Below the pieces are notes generated by a model. The model saw only the letters and a list, made by a program, of their open reading frames with translations, was not told the origin of the DNA and did not search any database. The position numbers were made by a program, and so were the translations under genes. Below, piece after piece: positions 57,140-64,000 of a DNA stretch of 64,000 bases. Every line of letters starts with the position of its first letter. Position 1 is the stretch's first letter. The DNA comes from Datnioides undecimradiatus (lineage: Eukaryota > Chordata > Actinopteri > Lobotiformes > Datnioididae). The DNA lies in NCBI GenBank assembly GCA_008933995.1, contig WARS01000046.1:5504026-5568025 (forward strand), written 5' to 3'.

Positions 57140-57156
57140 CACGTGCCTCTCACGTG
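57140..57156. promoter_or_regulatory. tulp4: Paired CACGTG E-boxes in the tulp4 promoter
   Basis: CACGTG occurs at 57140-57145 and 57151-57156, 11 bp start to start (about one helical turn). The second is embedded in the palindrome TCACGTGA. They stand just before the putative tulp4 first exon and may also serve the divergent mrps10. Confidence 0.6.
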
Positions 57157-57179
57157 ACACAGCTGTCGGGCCCTGCCAG

Positions 57180-57234
57180 TGTACAGAAGCAGCAGGCTGC
57201 AGGCAGAGGAGGCGGCAGTAGTACACAGACGAGG
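57180..57234 (+). other. tulp4: Probable tulp4 non-coding first exon
   Basis: A GC-richer purine-rich stretch ends in a good donor (ACGAG/GTGAGCG) at 57234. No start codon leads a frame here, so it would be 5' UTR. The start is approximate. Confidence 0.5.
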
Positions 57235-59249
57235 TGAGCGCTCCGCTGGCCATTGATGTTTCTCCGCCTTTGTTGAAGACAGGTCTGATATTAATATACC
57301 ACTTTGTCCATTATACCACCGATCTGTGGTTATGTTGAACAGCTATATGCTAATATACAAAAAACATTAGAATAAACATTCGGCTAAGGTGCTAGCTGTA
57401 GCCTGTTAGCGACGAGTGCCAGCGGCGGGTGGACTGAGCCAGTCTCCGCTGATGGTGGTTCAGGTTCAGCTAGCTGGTCGGTTAGCCGGTTAGCTATCAT
57501 TGACTGTTCTTTGTGGAATACACAAAAAACAGACAACTGCTGTTAGCAGGATTATCGGTTACATTAGCGTAACTACAGAGAGAAGATAACCTGAGAGGAG
57601 AGATTAATCCCGCTGCTGACATGTTTTTATATGTGGAGCCCACAGAGCTCTCTGTCTTGATCCGACATCCAGGATCTAGCTAGCTGTTACTAGCAGCTCA
57701 CGGTGATGTGTGTTCAGGCTATTTTGACATCATCTCACGGGCTTCAGCAGCATTTCAGAGTCACATTATAACGATAATCTCTTTCTTTACGTTAACGTAA
57801 CAAAAGACTGGTATTTTGTTTACTGATAAGGTGAACGGGATGCTCTTGTACAGTCACTTATCTATAATTTAGTTAGTATTAATTGGAATTTGTATGGAAA
57901 CAGTCTTTTCTTACAATGACAAGTGACTTAATTCAAAGGTCGTTTTTAATTTCGCACAATAATCGTCCAAGGGGTGTTATGTTGTTGTCAGATGGCAGTC
58001 AGCAGCATCACGAATCATAACGTCCGGTTAGTACTCATCAGTCCGGCTGTCTGTTCCGTCGGACCTCGTTGGATATCTGTTAACAATTGTCTATTTGGTT
58101 TTTTTCTCCACTATTTTATCACATTGTTTTGTTATTTACCTCTGGTCTGTTATGCTCCTTCACTGTTTATTAAACGGTATAGCCACGAGAGGCCGCTTTG
58201 GTACATCGATGTGGGATAATAATAAGGGAGCTGAAATGATACATGGGTCTCCTAAATAATTCAGCAATTAGTTAAATATCCTTCCGCTGAACAGGATAGT
58301 CCCCGTATTCAAATGATTGCTCAGAGAGACATAAGTTGCGGTAAGTGAGGAGTAATTTTAGGCGAGCGCATTAAAAATTAAACGGCTTTTGGCTGCAGGT
58401 GAGTGTTTGGGCGCTTTTACGCTGCTTTTACCGTGAAACTGTCCGCTTCAAACAACGGTTTAAACATGTTTAACGACATACTGTTTATTTTCAGCGACAG
58501 TTCCGATGTGGTAATGAAAACATAATAAAATCCTGTTTTTTGGGGTTATCCAGCAGTCATCCATGGAATCCCCGAGGCGGATTGATAAGGCAGACTGGCT
58601 GACGTGATGACGTTACCGGGAGAAGCGTCTCTCCTGCGGGCTGACAGCTGATGGAGAGGAGTCCCTGCTCCTCCTCCTCACACACACGGCCGGGGTCGTA
58701 TGAGGAGGACGCGGAACCCAGAAATGACACACTGAGCTGGACATAACTCGCATCAACTGGAAGTGGTTGGGGGAAGTGTTGAAAGAAGTGGATGCAATGC
58801 CTGTTGATGAGTTTACAAGATAAAGATTTTTTAGTGTGGATGTTTTGAGTCTGGATTCTTTCACAGTGGATTTCTAAATAATTTTCCATCACTCTCATCT
58901 TTTGCCTTGTCACTGAAGCAACATCAAAATGACCTGAATGAGTGCCTTTTGTTGTGTACACAGTATGATTTCTTCAATCCAGCAATGCTAGTGTCACAAC
59001 TTTGTGACCTCATTTGTGTTTTTGGGGAAGTTTTCACTCATCACCTTCAACCAGTATTGCAAGTCACCGAGATAGCCGAGAAAAGAAAAGAGCAAGTACT
59101 ATGCACCGTTGTCGCTGTCTCACATCCGACTACGAACCAGTAACCTCAGCGGAGGAGAGCCGCTCATAACGATACCGACCCCTCCGAACCCCCCGCACCT
59201 CCCTCTGGGTGTTTGTTTTTTATCCACGGGGGTGTAGAGATCTGCAGGG
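57235..59249 (+). other. tulp4: tulp4 5' intron and 5' UTR upstream of the first coding exon
   Basis: CpG-richer sequence continues to about 57.8 kb, consistent with a promoter island. A long 5' UTR probably precedes the ATG from about 58.6 kb, but I could not fix the acceptor. No separate gene is seen; the open frames here are unfamiliar. Confidence 0.45.
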
Positions 59250-59501
59250 ATGTTCGCTGCCGTGGAGCATGGCCCAGTCCTCTGCAGCGACTCTAACATC
59301 CTGTGCCTGTCCTGGAAAGGCCGGGTGCCCAAGAGCGAGAAGGAGAAGCCGGTGTGCAGGAAGCGCTACTACGAAGAGGGCTGGCTCGCCACCGGGAACG
59401 GTCGAGGAGTCGTCGGGGTCACGTTCACGTCGAGCCACTGCAGACGGGACCGGCCCACTCCGCAGAGAGTCAACTTCAACCTCAGAGGACACAACAGCGA
59501 G
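59250..59501 (+). CDS. tulp4: Tubby-like protein 4 (TULP4), first coding exon (partial gene)
   Basis: TULP4 (TUSP) is a large protein with N-terminal WD40 repeats, a SOCS box and a C-terminal tubby domain. Only the first coding exon lies in the window. The ATG at 59250 gives 84 residues and ends in phase 0 at GAG before a GTAGGA donor. The sequence is nearly that of mammals: MFAAVEHGPVLCSDSNILCL, SWKGRVPKSEKEKPVCRKRY, YEEGWLATGNGRGVVGVTFT, SSHCRRDRPTPQRVNFNLRG and HNSE. This is the start of the WD40 region. The rest continues past the right edge. Confidence 0.95.
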
Positions 59502-61035
59502 GTAGGAGGAGTGCCTACTCCAGTGAAAATACTGTTTTTGATTGTTTTTGAAAAGGACGAGTGATCGAGAAACGAACAATCTTAGTAAAACCACTGAAAG
59601 TTGTAACGAGGCATCGATAAAAGCAGGCCCTGTTTGTCCAAGTCAGTTCCGTTTAGCGTTTTAAATTGTGCATATTTTTTAATTGAGTTATAAATGCTAA
59701 ATTAATCTGTTATCGTGAACAATCAAATCTATTAAAAATCTAAACCTAAAACTAAATATTAAAAAGCATCTTAATTATTACGTAACAGGGTTGTAATTAG
59801 TCACCTTACACGTTCACCAGCATCATCTTATCATTTATTCCAATGACAGATTATTGATCCTATTGTTCCACTTTACATAGGCTGTTCATGCTCAAACCTC
59901 CCCAATCCTTTACACCTGGGATGTGGGGAGATGCTAATGAGTGAAAATTATTTTTTTTTTTTTAACTAACCTCTCTGGGTTCAGGAAAGTATGACTGAGG
60001 AGATCTTTAGGAGTTTTCCTGTGACTCTTCCTTTTTCTCAGCTGCAGTGTCAGCTGCAGAACAATGTCCTTGAGACTAACAGTCTTTGTACTTACAAATA
60101 AGTAGGGCAGGTCTTTGGCAACAAGTATCTTGTATCACACAAAGATGTTTTACTTACGTTGAAGAGTGTCAGACTCATGCCATGTACACTGAGAGTTTTA
60201 ATGCTTTCTACAGCAGGTGATTCCAGTGTTTTGCACCGCTCTGCTCTCAGCGGGCAGAGGAAGTCATCAGTGAGATCAACTTTTGTAGTGTTTGGTTAGA
60301 CAGACCTTAGTACCCCCAGTGGCTCATGGTTTGACAACCTCTGCATTACAGTAGATCACCCTGCTGCTCCGTGTCAAAGCTTTTTTAGTGCTGTCCGGTG
60401 TTGTGCTTATCTTTTATTATGGTTATACGTACAAGTTGTGGTAGAAGTTTTCTACCACTAGTGCACTGAGTCCATTTGTTTGTTATTGGAAAGCTCAGCT
60501 GAGTAATGTTGGAGTCTGTTGCTGTCCATGTATATGGATAGTCCCATCTGACAATGTATAGTGGTGCTGGCACAAGTTGACATTGCACACAGTTTGCGTT
60601 TTCTCTTTTAGTGGGTGTAGCTGTTGGTCAGATGGAGCAAGGTGCTGTGTCAGCATTCCATAAGGCAGCTGAGGGGAGAGTGGATGAATCCCTACAGAGA
60701 GTGACTGAAGCGCAGCAGAAATGTCATTTGACTCTGCCCACTTGAATGTGGTCCAAGTGCAGAGATTCCCCTTTTGTTGTTTTGGTGCATTCAGTGTGGA
60801 GGATGTTAAACCTACATAACTGTAGTTTACTCATGTATTTTCATATGTGAATTTGACTTAGCCAGCCAATTTAGGCACATTAAAATTCACGACGACAGAC
60901 ATCGGATTTGTTACCAGAATCGACGTAATGGAAGTTGTACCTCCATTGATTCAAATGTATCTGATAGCTCATCTGTTTCTCAGAGATGTGATGTGTTGTC
61001 TTTATAGTGTCATTGTAATTCAGCTGTGAGTTCAT

Positions 61036-61073
61036 CAAGATAATACTTTATTTATCCCACAGTGGGGAAATTT
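61036..61073. repeat. Short retroposon-tail-like segment
   Basis: ATACTTTATTTATCCCACAG followed by TGGGGAAATTT resembles the 'CTTTATTGATCCC..GGGAAATT' tail frequent in teleost non-LTR elements. The match is short and diverged. Confidence 0.4.
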
Positions 61074-61743
61074 ACAAGATCAAGATCAAAATATATCCCC
61101 CAACTCCAGTACACTTTATTTATTGCTTTATTCACCAGTGTTTTTGACAAGTTTGCCCACGTCATCATCACCAAACTTGCATTGAGACTTTTTTAATCCT
61201 AAATATACAAATACCATTTCCCTGTGCGTTAACATATGACCTCATACAGCTTTGTGTCCCTGACTTGAGCACAGTTTGGATAAATATTTCCTTTTTTTTT
61301 TTTTCTTTTTTTTTTGCAACTTCAAAGATGGCTTCACATTAAACGCAGTTGCAGCTGGGAAAAATTAGTGCACTTCCTCTCTGCCCTCCGACCTCATCCC
61401 AGCACCAGTAATCAAAGAAGTAATGTCCTCTGCACTTTCACTCTAGATTTGATGAAAAGCAATAAATAAAGGCTTTGGGAAATGTGAAATCCATCACTTG
61501 TCCACCGTATGCATAATTTGGGGATGCTAACAGTGGTGGAAATCACACTGCCTAATGAATTCTGTCAAGTTATGACAGATTTGTTCACTCACATCATTTT
61601 CCTCCCCTGTTTTGTTGCAGGGAGGAAAAAACACTGTTTGCAGTTTACAGTCCACCACCAGGAGAAATTACCATCAGTAGCTTGATGTAGTCTTCAGTCC
61701 TTTCAAGATATTTAAATATATTCAAACTGTTCTCAAGCCAATA

Positions 61744-61767
61744 ATATTATTATTATTATTATTATTT
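61744..61767. repeat. (ATT)n microsatellite
   Basis: About eight ATT units in tulp4 intron 1. Confidence 0.85.
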
Positions 61768-64000
61768 TTGAAAGAGCTCTGTCAATACATTTTGGTAACC
61801 TCTCCATGTCTTTAAAAGCTGCATGCTCAGCAGCAAAAGATACTTGCGTCCTCTGACAGTTCTGTCCTTTTAAACGTCAGCACTGTCATTGAGCACTTGT
61901 GACGAGTGTCCTTTCTCATAAATTAGCTCAAGCCATGCTATGAACGAGTGCACACACAGAAGATCCAACATGAACTTATCCTGTAGGAGTCTGAGATCAA
62001 TACCCATGCCAGCATCCTTAAGTTTGCCCATTATTCCTGTTGATGTATAGACTAGACTGTCTTGTGATCATTTTAATGTGAGCATCTGAATTGATATGTG
62101 TTTTGGACTTGGCCCAACATGGGCAATGTAGTAAAGTAAAAGGTGGATCTTGAGCTGTCAGACATCCTTTAAAAAGAAAGCATACAGGTAGAGGAGTTGA
62201 GTGTTGAACTGCCACTGCCTGAATAAGGTATTTTATTTACACTTGAGTCCACAACATGATAGGAAAGGTTGGTACTCTGGGTATTACGAGATAAAAGCAT
62301 CTTGTATTGTGGTGAAGCTCAGCTGTTGTCCTGCTGTAGCACCTATTCTGAAAGCTCTTATGATCTTCTTCAGATAATGAAAAGGTTTTGCAGGTCCAAG
62401 TCCTGTACTACATCTCTGATGGAGGTTTGTCCTCCGCTCTGTGTCTAATTCCCCTTCAGCCAGGGTGAGAGATAATTACAAGGTAACAGCTTCAAAGGGA
62501 GCAAGGTGTATGTGTGTGTGGAGCCATGCTCCTTTTGTTCTGTCTCCCACAACCATCTTTTCACAGTGGGTGTCAGGAGCGAACTACTTTATATTCTGTG
62601 CTGAGTGTTTTCCATTGATCTTGGTTGCTTAGCAGAAATGCTCAAACCCATATTGCACTTATATTATACCGTTAGGTCACCATACAATTGTTATCATATT
62701 TCATCTGTATTAACAAAGTTTTTGTGTGTGTTTACACTTAATTCTGTGTCTACCATTAATTCTGTTGCTTTATTATTATAAATGTTGGCTTTTAAAATCA
62801 CTTATTATATATTATGTTTAATTGGATTGGGAGTTGGGTGTTCTTATAGTTCAGAACATTGTTTGATGTTCCATCAAAAATGTATCTAAAATACTGGTAT
62901 TATCTGAGTTGTGTCTTGTTGGATTAGCCTGACTACTCTGTTAGTTCAAACTGATTTGAAGCAATCGATCCCTGGGTTTTATGGGACTGGTATGGGAACT
63001 CTGTTTTATACTGAAAGACATGTTGCACAGAACTACTTTGAATTACACAACAGATTAAATCTGTTTGCCCAGCTAACAGTTCTTTTTATGCTAAAAATAA
63101 ATCCACCAGACACGTTTTTAAAAAACATTGTATTGAAAAAATTTTTCCTCCAATGTCGTGATACTATTTTTATACTGTTACCCAAACAGAACTGCTGACC
63201 TTTAGCGGCAGCATTGTCATTTGCACAACACTTTAAAAAAAGATTGAAAATAGATAAAAGCACAAGTTTCGTGTCTTTTTATCTGACTATACTTCGGCTG
63301 TGGTGGAGTAATCCCTCTGGGACGTGCATCAGAATAGATCGACACCTCTTTTGACAATCAGGTGCTTTTTTTTCCATTATACTACACTCAGATGCTGAAC
63401 TGACTGAGCAGCTAGTCACTGGGAGTCCATTCGTTTTCCATGAGAGCTGAACATCCTCGACAGGCTTGACAATGAATGTCAGCACGCTGACAAGGAAATG
63501 TTGGCTGCAAAACAGGTTTTGGGCAAATTGTCTTTGAGAGTCCTGTCAGCTGCTAGTTGTGTCATTTGTCTTACAACTGAATCCAAGATATAAGCTTCTC
63601 TTTGAGATATATCTATGTCTAATTCTACACATATTCTTTACTGTTGGCAAAGACTTTTGTTTTCAGTCAGAAAGCAGAGCGTGACATCTGTTTCTTGAGC
63701 ATGGACACTATGAGAGAAAGTAGAACATTTACTAGCAATCTCAAGGGAGGGTTGTTTTCTCTTTGGTTGCTTTTGTTTAGTTTTGAGCAACTGCTGAAAC
63801 AGTTCATACACCCACCTCGCTACCATATCCGCGAGTTTAGTGGGTGGATTCGTGCCAAGAGACAGGAGTCCCACCTGTTGGGTTTCCCTTTGAGGGCAGA
63901 GCAAGGCTCTTCATTAAGGCAAAAAGGGACAAACGTCTGAGGCTCTAATCCAAGAGAGACGGGTGACCCAAGGGCACCTGCCCATGTTTACCACTTCACC

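Larger units (their letters stand above)
59502..64000 (+). other. tulp4: tulp4 intron 1 (coding part), continues past the window
   Basis: No second TULP4 coding exon (which should resume with a WD40 strand after HNSE) was found on the plus strand to the right edge. The stretch holds an ATT microsatellite near 61744-61767, a T-rich tract at about 61290-61315 and a short retroposon-tail-like segment. No other gene supported. Confidence 0.65.

Noticed and set aside
59209..59594. Overlapping frames on both strands at the tulp4 exon
   Set aside because: Only the frame from 59250 matches TULP4; the others are GC-rich shadows.

Overview
The window is vertebrate nuclear DNA, most likely from a teleost fish, probably a percomorph. 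Genes are split into short exons with GT-AG introns. The proteins rebuilt from those exons match vertebrate families end to end. The gaps hold fish-type interspersed repeats, such as the repeat carrying the 'TTAGCTTAGCACAAAGACTG' core near 5.84 kb. Nothing prokaryotic or viral was seen. Introns were placed by reading splice sites and checking that the phase agrees at every junction.

Layout, left to right. (1) 1-9.83 kb: the 5' end of sesn1 (sestrin 1, minus strand), with one coding exon, an upstream non-coding exon and more than 8.3 kb of intron that contains a striking 35-bp palindromic minisatellite. (2) 11.5-15.06 kb: cep57l1 (plus), complete, 11 coding exons. (3) 18.5-30.1 kb: cd164 (minus), complete, six coding exons, with a probable very long 3' UTR. 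(4) 31.3-34.0 kb: ppil6 (minus), complete, eight exons, one intron with a GC donor. (5) 34.5-40.8 kb: gen1 (plus), complete, 13 coding exons, head-to-head with ppil6. (6) 42.6-43.0 kb: msgn1 (plus), a single-exon bHLH gene with a TATA box. (7) 44.3-50.9 kb: a plus-strand gene for a 199-residue Arg/Gly/Pro-rich protein that I do not recognise; one intron carries an internally deleted pogo/Tigger-like DNA transposon. (8) 54.1-56.4 kb: mrps10 (minus), complete, seven exons. (9) 57.2-64.0 kb: the 5' end of tulp4 (plus), with a 5' UTR exon, the first coding exon and the start of a long intron.

The genes do not form one pathway. They cover stress signalling to mTORC1 (sesn1), centrosome and microtubule anchoring (cep57l1), endolysosomal sialomucin (cd164), a divergent cyclophilin (ppil6), Holliday-junction resolution (gen1), presomitic mesoderm specification (msgn1), mitochondrial translation (mrps10) and a tubby/WD40 protein (tulp4). 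The gene order is informative. sesn1-cep57l1-cd164-ppil6 matches human 6q21 and gen1-msgn1 matches human 2p24, while mrps10 and tulp4 lie elsewhere on human chromosome 6. The short ppil6/gen1 divergent promoter is therefore an old rearrangement junction between the two lineages.

I found no new enzyme system or defence-like cluster. The items most worth a second look are the 35-bp palindromic array, the unrecognised RG/P-rich gene, the GC-AG intron, the deleted transposon, and several sequence-perfect regulatory motifs (CTCF, CACGTG, CRE).
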